From DAOUAJ01 sp034433615 (GTDB lineage: Bacteria > Chloroflexota > Anaerolineae > DUEN01): 18,216 nt of DNA. Below the pieces are notes generated by a model. The model ran no database searches and was not told the origin of the DNA. It was given only the letters and a program-made list of their open reading frames with translations. The position numbers were made by a program, and so were the translations under genes. Positions 1 to 6,201 of the stretch are shown here, piece after piece (positions within the stretch are counted from its first letter, which is position 1; every line of letters starts with the position of its first letter). The stretch is taken from contig DAOUAJ010000016.1 in assembly GCA_034433615.1 (NCBI GenBank), positions 1-18,216 on the forward strand. The letters are read 5' to 3'.

Positions 1-220
1 GCGCTGAGATGCCGAACGGCCCTCCCGACAGCAGATCCAGCCAAAGCCCGCCCACGAATGCCCACATTAACCCCTCGCCCAGCCCGCGCAGAAGCGTCCA
101 GCTTACAACAGCGAGCAGTACCAGGTCAGGCCGCACGCCCAAAATGGCCACGTATGGCAGCACTGTGGACTGTAAGAGGGCCAACACACCCAGTAGCAGT
201 ATGAACAGCAAAGGTGTCAT
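1..220 (-). CDS. mreD: Rod shape-determining protein MreD, N-terminal part (runs off the window)
   Basis: MreD is a polytopic inner-membrane protein of the elongasome, which couples MreB filaments to peptidoglycan synthesis through MreC. I translated this reverse-strand frame by eye. It opens at an ATG (bases 218-220) with MTPLLFILLLGVLALLQSTV, a hydrophobic first helix. A second helix follows (DLVLLAVVSWTLLRGLGEG), then a third segment (AFVGGLWLDLLSGGPFGISA), the typical MreD pattern including the G-x-x-x-D-L-L-S-G-x-P-x-G motif. The frame is open to the left edge, so only about 73 residues are present. The start lies 19 bases after the mreC stop, consistent with an mreBCD operon. The identification rests on both the motif and the position after mreC. 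Confidence 0.85.
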   Translation of the reverse strand, partial: MTPLLFILLLGVLALLQSTVLPYVAILGVRPDLVLLAVVSWTLLRGLGEGLMWAFVGGLWLDLLSGGPFGISA

Positions 221-239
221 GGGAGCAACGGGGACCTGA

Positions 240-1163
240 CTACTGACTCGCAGCAGGTGGGCCGGAAGCCTCCTCAGTGCCCTCGGCGGGGGTAAAATTG
301 GTGATGACCAGCACCTGTTCGAGTTGATTAAAGTTCACCGAAGGGCGGACTATGGCCCTTTGAAACATCTCATAATCCCGCTGGTACACGGCCGTGATTT
401 GCCCGATCACGAGGTTGCGGGGAAAGCGACCGCCCAGGCCAGAAGTGATCACGATCTCTCCCGGGGTAACTGTGGCGTCTTGCGGGATGTAATCCATGAC
501 CAGCTCACCGCCAGCCTGTCCCTGCACTAGCCCTGTCAGCCGCGAGCTTTGGATGAGCGCGTTAACCGCACTGGCCGGGTCGGTCAACAATAACACCTGG
601 CTGGTCGTGCTGTTGGTCCGGCTGATCCGTCCTACCAGGCCACGTTCGGTGACCACCGGCATACCCTCTCGGATCCCGTGCTCACGACCCAGATTGATCA
701 ACAGGTGATTAAACAGGTTCGTTGGATCGCGGCCGATCACACGAGCCACTACCTCTGCGCCGCGAAACTCCAAAGAAGGATGGTCCTGAGCAAACTTCAA
801 TAGCCGGCGGAGGTTGGCATTCTCTGCCTCAATCTCTTTCAGTTGCACATTCTCAATGGTCAGGCTGTTGACCTGTCTTTCCAGTTCAGCATTACGCTGG
901 CGCAACGTACGCAGGTCATGGACGGCAACCGCGATCTCTCTGACGCTACTGGCCAGACCGGCGAGCCCTCCCTGCACGGGAGCTAGGCCGCGCAGCACTA
1001 CATCCTGGGCTGGAATCAGGTAACCTGTCGCATGCAGCCCAATGACCAACAGACAAAGGCCCACAAAACCGCCCAGCCAGATTGCCCGGTTACGCGGACG
1101 TCTGACGAAAGCCCCTTTCTCGGTCCAGGCCAGGGGCTGCTGCAGAAAGCGATTACGCGCCAT
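240..1163 (-). CDS. mreC: Rod shape-determining protein MreC
   Basis: MreC is a bitopic periplasm-facing protein that links the MreB cytoskeleton to the cell-wall synthases. I chose the ATG at 1161-1163 (MARNRFLQQPLAWTEKGAFV), giving 307 residues; an upstream in-frame start at 1205 would add 14 residues of unlikely sequence. Visible parts are a short basic cytoplasmic tail and one transmembrane helix around residues 27-50 (IWLGGFVGLCLLVIGLHATG). A coiled coil follows (LRTLRQRNAELERQVNSLTI and onwards), then the two beta-barrel domains with the family signatures VARVIGRDP, REGMPVVTERGLVGRI and VITSGLGGRFPRNLVIGQI. Length and layout are normal. It lies about 120 bases after mreB and just before mreD. 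Confidence 0.95.
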   Translation of the reverse strand: MARNRFLQQPLAWTEKGAFVRRPRNRAIWLGGFVGLCLLVIGLHATGYLIPAQDVVLRGLAPVQGGLAGLASSVREIAVAVHDLRTLRQRNAELERQVNSLTIENVQLKEIEAENANLRRLLKFAQDHPSLEFRGAEVVARVIGRDPTNLFNHLLINLGREHGIREGMPVVTERGLVGRISRTNSTTSQVLLLTDPASAVNALIQSSRLTGLVQGQAGGELVMDYIPQDATVTPGEIVITSGLGGRFPRNLVIGQITAVYQRDYEMFQRAIVRPSVNFNQLEQVLVITNFTPAEGTEEASGPPAASQ

Positions 1164-1203
1164 CAACTGGTTTCCCCGACCGCTTCTCGCGGGACAGGCG
1201 GAC

Positions 1204-1285
1204 ATATTGCGTAGTGCGTATCACGTAGGCGCACTACGGACCATGCAATACGAAATACCAAATACGCAACCCACAACACGTGAGT
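1204..1285. repeat. Degenerate heptamer repeat tract between mreB and mreC, with an internal hairpin
   Basis: The spacer between mreB and mreC reads as a run of 7-base units resembling CAATACG, AAATACC, AAATACG, CAACCCA, CAACACG, and on the other side ATTGCGT/AGTGCGT. Within it CGTAGTGCG (1210-1218) and CGCACTACG (1230-1238) form a perfect 9-bp stem with an 11-base loop. Period-7 intergenic repeats resemble the STRR heptamers described in filamentous cyanobacteria. The hairpin could stabilise or attenuate the mre transcript, but no U tract follows. Confidence 0.6.
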
Positions 1286-2353
1286 TTAGCTGTGAATCGT
1301 GCTGCCACGTTGGAGCGTGGTCAGAGTCTCCCGGTAGTACTCGGGCCTTTCCAAAATCATACCAGCCCCCCGGGCGACGCAGGTTATTGGATCATCCGCC
1401 ACGTACACCTGCATCTTGGTCTCTTCGCTCAATCTTACATCCAGATTGCGGAGCAGGGCACCGCCACCCGCCAGGACGATACCGCGTTCCATCAGATCGG
1501 CCACCAGCTCAGGGGGCGTCTCGTCAATCGTCTCACGCACGGTATCCACAATCACAGATACCGAGTTACTTAGCGCTTCCCGCACCTCAACGCTGGAGAC
1601 GTCCACCGCTTCCGGTAAGCCGGTGATCAGGTTACGCCCACGAAGCGTGATGATCTCTTCTTTTTCCAATGGGAAAGCGGAACCAACCGCAATCTTGGCC
1701 TGCTCTGCCATGCGTTGTCCGATGAGAAGATTGTACTTCTGGCGAGCGTAATTGATAATATCCTCATCCATCTCGTCGCCTGCGACGCGAATGGACCGCG
1801 AGACCACGATGCCACCCAACGCGATCACTGCTACCTCTGTGGTGCCGCCGCCAATGTCCACAATCATGCTGCCGACGGATTCCGTGACCGGCAGTCCGGA
1901 GCCGATGGCCGCAGCCATAGGTTCTTCTACCAGCCCGGCCTCCCGTGCTCCAGCGCTGATGGCCGCATCGTGCACAGCTCGCTTCTCGACCTCGGTGACA
2001 CCGCTAGGGATACCAATGACCACCCGCGGCCTCGGCACGCGCAGCAAAGCTCGGTCGTGCACTTTGTGGATGAAGTAATGCAGCATTTGCTCCGTCACAT
2101 CAAAATCGGAGATGACGCCGTCCTGCAACGGGCGAATCGCAACGATGTGGGCAGGAGTGCGGCCAATCATCTCTTTAGCTTCTGCTCCAATCGCCACCAC
2201 CCGGTTCTTCCTGCGGGTGTCAATGGCTACCACGGAAGGTTCGTTGATAACGATGCCCTGCCCTTTGACGTGGACCAGGGTAGTTGCTGTCCCCAGGTCA
2301 ATGCCGATGTCCAGGGAAAACAGGCCAAGAATGGTGTTAAGGGGATTAAACAC
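1286..2353 (-). CDS. mreB: Rod shape-determining protein MreB (bacterial actin)
   Basis: MreB forms ATP-dependent filaments under the cytoplasmic membrane and directs elongasome movement. The 355-residue protein has the actin-fold motifs in order: phosphate 1 at about residues 15-25 (DIGIDLGTATT), the conserved INEPSVVAID, phosphate 2 at 164-176 (IVDIGGGTTEVAV) and the adenosine motif at about 292-300 (IVLAGGGAL). The length is typical for MreB. The start is a GTG at 2351-2353, supported by a good ribosome binding site (GGAAGAG about 8 bases upstream). It is the first gene of mreBCD and diverges from tilS. The upstream 150 bases contain a leader hairpin and candidate extended -10 promoters. 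Confidence 0.98.
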   Translation of the reverse strand: MFNPLNTILGLFSLDIGIDLGTATTLVHVKGQGIVINEPSVVAIDTRRKNRVVAIGAEAKEMIGRTPAHIVAIRPLQDGVISDFDVTEQMLHYFIHKVHDRALLRVPRPRVVIGIPSGVTEVEKRAVHDAAISAGAREAGLVEEPMAAAIGSGLPVTESVGSMIVDIGGGTTEVAVIALGGIVVSRSIRVAGDEMDEDIINYARQKYNLLIGQRMAEQAKIAVGSAFPLEKEEIITLRGRNLITGLPEAVDVSSVEVREALSNSVSVIVDTVRETIDETPPELVADLMERGIVLAGGGALLRNLDVRLSEETKMQVYVADDPITCVARGAGMILERPEYYRETLTTLQRGSTIHS

Positions 2354-2378
2354 TCGGTGTGCTCTTCCTTTGCTCGTA

Positions 2379-2403
2379 GCCCGTCTGACCTCATCGGACG
2401 GGC
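2379..2403 (-). promoter_or_regulatory. Hairpin in the mreB leader
   Basis: GCCCGTC (2379-2385) and GACGGGC (2397-2403) pair perfectly. The stem can extend by a T-G wobble, a G-C and an A-T pair to 10 bp around a 5-base loop. It lies about 25 bases upstream of the mreB GTG start, just before the ribosome binding site, so it would fold in the 5' leader. No U tract follows on the mreB side, so it is not an obvious terminator. It may be an RNA stabiliser or a protein-binding element. Confidence 0.5.
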
Positions 2404-2506
2404 CTTTGGTTCAGATTTACAAAATACGCTCACCCTATCGGATACAAGGTTGCTCGCATGATACCAGACCCTGGGTGCGCGCAGCGCGTGGGCTGCTTGT
2501 AGTTAA

Positions 2507-2515
2507 ATTATACCA
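2507..2515 (-). promoter_or_regulatory. Candidate mreBCD promoter (extended -10)
   Basis: Read on the minus strand this is TGGTATAAT, a perfect extended -10 preceded by another TG. Transcription would start near base 2500 and give a leader of about 147 bases. A weak -35 (TTTTGG, 2531-2536) lies 15-18 bases upstream. A second, weaker extended -10 (TGGTATCAT, 2458-2466 minus) lies closer to the gene. The same TGGTATAAT string occurs before tilS and rhaS. Confidence 0.5.
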
Positions 2516-2641
2516 CATGACCGCGTGGCCCCAAAAGGCGCGGGAGCGACGCACAGATGCTGATTGCCCCACATCTGGCCATAATCCTGGCTGTGAGCCG
2601 CTGGCCAGTGGGAGCACGTCATGGAGCTACAGGCGAGATAT

Positions 2642-2649
2642 GGTATAAC
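2642..2649 (+). promoter_or_regulatory. Possible upstream extended -10 (P1) for tilS
   Basis: TGGTATAAC matches an extended -10 with one mismatch at the last base. Its predicted start, about base 2655, would fall at the first arm of the hairpin 2654-2720. No convincing -35 is visible. It is part of a 10-base direct repeat shared with the better site at 2730-2738. Confidence 0.3.
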
Positions 2650-2653
2650 CTGT

Positions 2654-2720
2654 GTCAACTTAAGCTCTGAGCCCCGTCCTCGGGGCGGCCCGGGGACGGG
2701 CCTTTGAGCCTTAAGTTGAC
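2654..2720. repeat. 67-bp inverted-repeat element (hairpin) upstream of tilS
   Basis: GTCAACTTAAG (2654-2664) and CTTAAGTTGAC (2710-2720) are perfect 11-bp inverted repeats. Inside them CCCGTCC pairs with GGACGGG around a GC-rich core, while the CTCTGAG/CTTTGAG stretch between the two stems pairs imperfectly. No T run follows on either strand, so a simple intrinsic terminator is unlikely. It may be a small mobile palindrome or a leader structure. Confidence 0.65.
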
Positions 2721-2729
2721 GCTAATGTA

Positions 2730-2738
2730 TGGTATAAT
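2730..2738 (+). promoter_or_regulatory. Extended -10 promoter of tilS, placing the start site at the GTG codon
   Basis: TGGTATAAT is a perfect extended -10. Six bases (GGCGAT) separate it from G2745, which is both the expected transcription start and the first base of the tilS GTG codon. A TTGACG lies only 11 bases upstream of the -10, too close for a normal -35. No Shine-Dalgarno precedes the GTG, so a leaderless message is suggested. Confidence 0.6.
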
Positions 2739-2744
2739 GGCGAT

Positions 2745-4256
2745 GTGGACGTCTTGAGACAAGTGCGAGAGACCATCGAGCGAGAGCAATTACTGGCGCG
2801 CGGCGACACCGTGGTTATCGGGGTGTCAGGTGGCCCCGATTCCCTCTGTCTGTTGCACATTTTGCGCGCCCTGGCAACAGACATGCAACTCAAGCTGGTA
2901 GTTGCCCACCTGCATCACAGGTTACGTGGTGTCGAGGCAGACGCTGATGCCGACTTCGTGCGCCAGATTGCTAGGGAGTGGGGCCTGCCGTGCGAGATCG
3001 GCCATGCCGATGTGCCTGCGCTGGCCCGGCGCTACCGCCTCGCCGTCGAGGAGACCGCCCGTCGCGCCCGCTATGCCTTCCTGGGCCAGGTGGCCCAACG
3101 CGTAGGCGCTCCGACCGTCGCGGTCGCTCATAACGCCGATGATCAGACTGAGACGGTCCTCATGCACTTCTTGCGCGGGGCCGGCATCTCCGGCCTGCGT
3201 GGCATGTTGTACAAGACCCGCTGGGGCGACTATCGTTTGTTAGAGCCCCTAGAGCGGGCGCTCGGCGGCCAACCAGCCGGCCAGGTAAAGGAGGACAGTT
3301 GTCCGCGCTGGTTGGTACGCCCCCTGCTGGACGTCCCTAGAGCGGACGTGGAGGCGTACTGCACTGCCCATGCCCTGTCACCCCGTTTTGATCTCTCCAA
3401 CCTGGACACGACCTTCTACCGGAACCGTCTCCGCCATGATCTGTTGCCGCTCCTGGAGACTTACAACCCAGGCGTGCGCCAGATTCTCCGACGTTCGGCG
3501 GCAGTGATGACGGACGACTACGAGGTACTGCGTGCTGCGCTGGCCGATGCCTGGGCGCGCGTGGAACGGCCGGGGGTCATGGGCGGCATCGCGTTTGACC
3601 TGGCCGCGTGGCGGGCGTTACCCCGCGGCCTGCAGCGGGCTACGCTCCGTGAGGCCGTGCACCGACTGCGTCGCACCCTGCGCGACATTAACTTCGTGCA
3701 CATCGAGCAGGCGCTGCACGTGGCACAAGCTGGGGAGACGGGTGAGCGGGCTACGTTGCCTCAGGGCCTGATGCTGTATCTGGACTACAATCGCATCGAG
3801 ATCGCCGATGAGGATGCTGCCCCGATGCTGAGCGGCCCCCAGGTGCAAGGGGCGCGACCGTTGGCCTGCCCGGGGGTGACTCCTCTGGAAGGGGATTGGG
3901 AGATCGAGTGTCGCCAGTTGGCTGTTGCTGACTTGCCGCTTGAGTGGGGGTCCAATCCTGATCCCTGGCAGGCATGGTTGGACGCAGACACGCTAGGCCG
4001 ATCACCAGTGGTACGCCCCCGCCGGCCCGGTGACCGTTTTCAGCCCTTCGGGATGGGGGGCAAGTCGGCCAAGCTGGGAGAGTTCATGATCAACGTTAAG
4101 CTACCGGCTGCCTTGCGTGACGGCTGGCCGCTGGTGGAGGGTGCGTCTGGCATCGCCTGGGTGGTGGGCTACCGCGTGGACGAGCGGGTCAGCATACGGC
4201 CCACGACCCGGCAGGTGATCCACCTGGTTTGCCGGCGAGGGCCACGGCAATCGTAG
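2745..4256 (+). CDS. tilS: tRNA(Ile)-lysidine synthetase TilS
   Basis: TilS uses ATP to attach lysine to C34 of the CAU-anticodon tRNA(Ile2), changing its reading from AUG to AUA; the enzyme is essential in most bacteria. The PP-loop ATPase motif SGGPDS is at residues 28-33. It is followed by LVVAHLHHRLRG and the family motif VAVAHNADDQTETVLMHFLRG with GISGLRGM. A central helical domain follows, and the C-terminal TilS domain starts near residue 425 (RPRRPGDRFQPFGMGGKSAK). The length of 503 is within range. The start is a GTG with no ribosome binding site; the promoter -10 ends 6 bases before it. A TTG at 2754 is the next candidate. The stop TAG belongs to a palindromic repeat. Confidence 0.95.
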   Translation: MDVLRQVRETIEREQLLARGDTVVIGVSGGPDSLCLLHILRALATDMQLKLVVAHLHHRLRGVEADADADFVRQIAREWGLPCEIGHADVPALARRYRLAVEETARRARYAFLGQVAQRVGAPTVAVAHNADDQTETVLMHFLRGAGISGLRGMLYKTRWGDYRLLEPLERALGGQPAGQVKEDSCPRWLVRPLLDVPRADVEAYCTAHALSPRFDLSNLDTTFYRNRLRHDLLPLLETYNPGVRQILRRSAAVMTDDYEVLRAALADAWARVERPGVMGGIAFDLAAWRALPRGLQRATLREAVHRLRRTLRDINFVHIEQALHVAQAGETGERATLPQGLMLYLDYNRIEIADEDAAPMLSGPQVQGARPLACPGVTPLEGDWEIECRQLAVADLPLEWGSNPDPWQAWLDADTLGRSPVVRPRRPGDRFQPFGMGGKSAKLGEFMINVKLPAALRDGWPLVEGASGIAWVVGYRVDERVSIRPTTRQVIHLVCRRGPRQS

Positions 4257-4280
4257 GGGCGATCCCTCGGTGGTCGCCCC
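4254..4280. repeat. REP-like palindrome overlapping the tilS stop codon
   Basis: GTAGGGGCGA at the tilS end pairs through GGGGCGA (4256-4262) with TCGCCCC (4274-4280), a 7-bp stem with an 11-base loop. GTAGGGGCGA...TCGCCCC resembles a palindrome family dispersed between genes in several phyla (from memory, not searched). It supplies the TAG stop of tilS and could act as a weak terminator or RNA-end stabiliser. Confidence 0.55.
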
Positions 4281-4308
4281 CTCTATGCCACGGAAGAGAG
4301 ATCCGGAG

Positions 4309-5499
4309 ATGATCCCTCAAGTAAAACTGAAGCCGGGCAAAGAACGGCCGGTGCATCACCGGCACCCCTGGCTCTTTTCCGGCGCCATCCAGAGCATAGA
4401 CAACGCAGCCAGAGACGGCGATGTCGTGGATGTAATGGACACTCATGGCCGATGGCTGGCGCGGGGCTATCTCAACCGCCGTTCGCAAATCGTCGTCCGT
4501 CTGCTGACCTGGGAGCAGGACGAGAGCATTGACCGCGATTTTTGGCGTCGCCGGCTGGAACGGGCGATCGCAGGGCGAGCGTGGCTGGCGGCTGATCCCG
4601 AGACCAACGCCTACCGGCTGGTCTACAGCGAGAGCGATGGGCTCCCCGGCCTGGTAGTGGATCGCTACGCGGACTGGCTGGTGGTTCAATTCTCAACGCT
4701 GGGCATCGAGACGGTGCGAGATACGCTCATTACGTTGCTGGATAAGCTGATTCACCCGGCGGGCATCTACGAGCGGGCCGATCCGACGGCCCGACGATGG
4801 GAAGGGCTGGAGCCTTCGGAGGGGGTGCTGGCCGGGCGAGAGCCGCCGGAGGCGGTGGAGGTGCGAGAGGCTGGGCATCGGTTCCTGGTAGACTTGCGGC
4901 GCGGCCAGAAGACCGGGTTTTACCTGGACCAGCGGGAGAACCGGCGCGCGATGGGAAAGCTGTGTCGCGGGGCCAGGGTGCTTAATGCCTTTGCCTACAC
5001 GGGAGCCTTTGCCGTTTATGCCTTAGCCGGCGGTGCTGCCTCCGTGGTGAACATTGATTCCTCTTACGAAGCGCTGGAGCTGGCCGAGCGCAACCTCTCC
5101 CTCAACGGCTTCTCTGAGGATCGCTACGAGCTGATCCAGGGGGACGTGTTCCAGGTCTTGCGGGACTACCAGACGGCCGGCGAGCAGTTCGACGTGATCG
5201 TGCTGGACCCGCCCAAGTTCGCCACCACGCAGGAGCAGGTGCAAGCGGCCGCGCGGGGCTACAAGGACATCAACTGGTTGGCGATGCGACTGTTGCGACC
5301 GGGCGGACTGCTAGCGACCTTCTCCTGCTCCGGCCTGGTGTCTCCTGACCTGTTTCAGAAGATCGTGTTTGGGGCCGCAGTGGACGCCCGACGAGACGTG
5401 CAGGTGATCGGCCGGCTGACGCAGGGGCCGGATCATCCCATTTTGCTGAGCTTTCCTGAATCGGAATACTTGAAGGGGCTGCTATGTCGCGTGCTATGA
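4309..5499 (+). CDS. rlmI: Class I SAM-dependent rRNA methyltransferase, RlmI type
   Basis: Members of this COG1092 family methylate 23S rRNA; E. coli RlmI makes m5C1962. I chose ATG 4309, preceded by GGAAGAGAG, giving 396 residues, the same length as E. coli RlmI. A GTG at 4270 would lie within the palindromic repeat and adds 13 unlikely residues. The N-terminal PUA-like domain shows KPGKERPVHHRHPWLFSGAI. The middle domain has GLPGLVVDRYADWLVVQ, and the catalytic part has GQKTGFYLDQRENR, the SAM-binding VLNAFAYTGAFAVYALAGGA, DVIVLDPPKFA and a CSG motif (FSCSGLVSPDLF). The exact target base cannot be told from sequence. It overlaps the NUDIX gene by 16 bases, suggesting coupled translation. 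Confidence 0.9.
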   Translation: MIPQVKLKPGKERPVHHRHPWLFSGAIQSIDNAARDGDVVDVMDTHGRWLARGYLNRRSQIVVRLLTWEQDESIDRDFWRRRLERAIAGRAWLAADPETNAYRLVYSESDGLPGLVVDRYADWLVVQFSTLGIETVRDTLITLLDKLIHPAGIYERADPTARRWEGLEPSEGVLAGREPPEAVEVREAGHRFLVDLRRGQKTGFYLDQRENRRAMGKLCRGARVLNAFAYTGAFAVYALAGGAASVVNIDSSYEALELAERNLSLNGFSEDRYELIQGDVFQVLRDYQTAGEQFDVIVLDPPKFATTQEQVQAAARGYKDINWLAMRLLRPGGLLATFSCSGLVSPDLFQKIVFGAAVDARRDVQVIGRLTQGPDHPILLSFPESEYLKGLLCRVL

Positions 5500-5981
5500 G
5501 TGGGGGAACAGACGGTGGGCGGATTGTGCCGGAATACGACCTGGGCGTAGGGGCGGCGGTGGTGCGGGATGGCCGCGTGTTGCTGGTACAGGAGGCGGCG
5601 GGGCCGCACGCGGGCACCTGGAGCTTCCCGAAGGGCGTGGTCGAGCCAGGGGAGACGGCAGACGCAGCCGCGCTGCGAGAGCTACGGGAGGAAGCCGGAC
5701 TGGAGGGCCGCGTCGTGGGCGTGGTGGGATTGCGCACTCGCTCCCGGCCCGATTTCAGCTCCCTTTTTGTCGTCTTTCGGGTGGAGGCTCAGGGAGAGCC
5801 GAGGCCGGACCAAAAGGAGGTCAGCCAGGCGCGCTTCTTCTCCGCCGAGGAGTTGGCCACGTTGGACCCGATATTTCCCCTCACCCGATTGCTGGCGCTA
5901 CGCGCGCTGAATGGTCATGTCCCCCTGCAAGAAGTAGATTGCCCATCCTCCTCCAGATCCGATTATAAAGTGTTCGCCTGA
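5484..5981 (+). CDS. NUDIX hydrolase
   Basis: NUDIX enzymes hydrolyse nucleoside diphosphates linked to another group. The Nudix box GX5EX7REUXEEXGU is perfect at residues 51-73 (G51, E57, R65-E66-L67, E69-E70, G72). The preceding segment VGAAVVRDGRVLLVQEAAGP and the aromatic TWSFPKG are typical of small stand-alone NUDIX domains. The 165 residues form a single domain with no other recognisable part, so the substrate is unknown. The start ATG 5484 has AAGGGG upstream, inside the end of the methyltransferase gene; M5 at 5496 is an alternative. It is probably the last gene of the tilS-rlmI transcript. Confidence 0.9.
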   Translation: MSRAMSGGTDGGRIVPEYDLGVGAAVVRDGRVLLVQEAAGPHAGTWSFPKGVVEPGETADAAALRELREEAGLEGRVVGVVGLRTRSRPDFSSLFVVFRVEAQGEPRPDQKEVSQARFFSAEELATLDPIFPLTRLLALRALNGHVPLQEVDCPSSSRSDYKVFA

Positions 5982-5991
5982 GACAATCGCC

Positions 5992-6201
5992 ATGTTTTGT
6001 ATCAACAGGGGAAGGAAACGGGACCTGGGCGACCGCGCCTTCGAGAGGGCCGTGCGTGAGCAGCTCGATCAGTTAGGCTGGGAGTATGAGGATCACACCA
6101 GACCCGAAGGGCTCCTAAAAGCCCCTCGAGTCTGGAGTGGGCTTACGTTTCACGCTTTACGCTTCACTCGATACCGGCTCCGGCCGGCCGCTCTCCCATG
6201 A
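5992..6201 (+). CDS. Hypothetical small frame or gene remnant after the NUDIX gene
   Basis: An open frame of 69 codons starts 10 bases after the NUDIX stop, but its ATG has no ribosome site. Its first 40 codons (RDLGDRAFERAVREQLDQLG and on) show the GC-rich third positions of real coding sequence in this genome. The remainder runs through a hairpin (6098-6135), a heptamer tract and the end of the opposite gene, which is not expected for a real C-terminus. I read it as a truncated remnant or chance frame; no family is recognised. Confidence 0.22.
   Translation: MFCINRGRKRDLGDRAFERAVREQLDQLGWEYEDHTRPEGLLKAPRVWSGLTFHALRFTRYRLRPAALP
6098..6135. terminator. Long hairpin between converging genes
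   Basis: CCAGACCCGAAGGGCT (6098-6113) pairs with the sequence ending GTCTGG at 6135 with 14 of 16 positions matching and a 6-base loop. It lies between the convergent NUDIX and ThuA/Gfo genes, where a bidirectional terminator is expected. There is no clear U tract on either side, so efficiency is uncertain. Confidence 0.5.
6143..6170. repeat. Heptamer repeat that supplies the stop codon of the ThuA/Gfo gene
   Basis: Units CGTTTCA (6146-6152), CGCTTTA (6153-6159) and CGCTTCA (6160-6166) repeat with period 7. On the minus strand they read TGAAGCG TAAAGCG TGAAACG. The final codons and stop of the opposite gene (GAA GCG TAA) lie inside this repeat. The same family (TGAAACG/TGAAGCG) occurs at 17581-17608. 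Confidence 0.65.

Larger units (their letters stand above)
2354..2744. other. Divergent intergenic region between mreB and tilS
   Basis: I see no believable gene in these 391 bases; short open frames here lack ribosome sites and homology-like motifs. The region holds the mreB leader hairpin and promoters on the minus strand. On the plus strand it holds two TATGGTATAA copies (2639-2648 and 2728-2737) enclosing a strong hairpin. Bases 2516-2638 contain nothing I can interpret. Confidence 0.7.

Noticed and set aside
2379..2403. GATGAG within the mreB leader suggested a hammerhead ribozyme core
   Set aside because: The required CUGANGA and GAAA core elements and three-stem arrangement are absent.
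2654..2720. Hairpin as a standard intrinsic terminator
   Set aside because: No upstream gene reads into it in either direction and no U tract follows on either strand.
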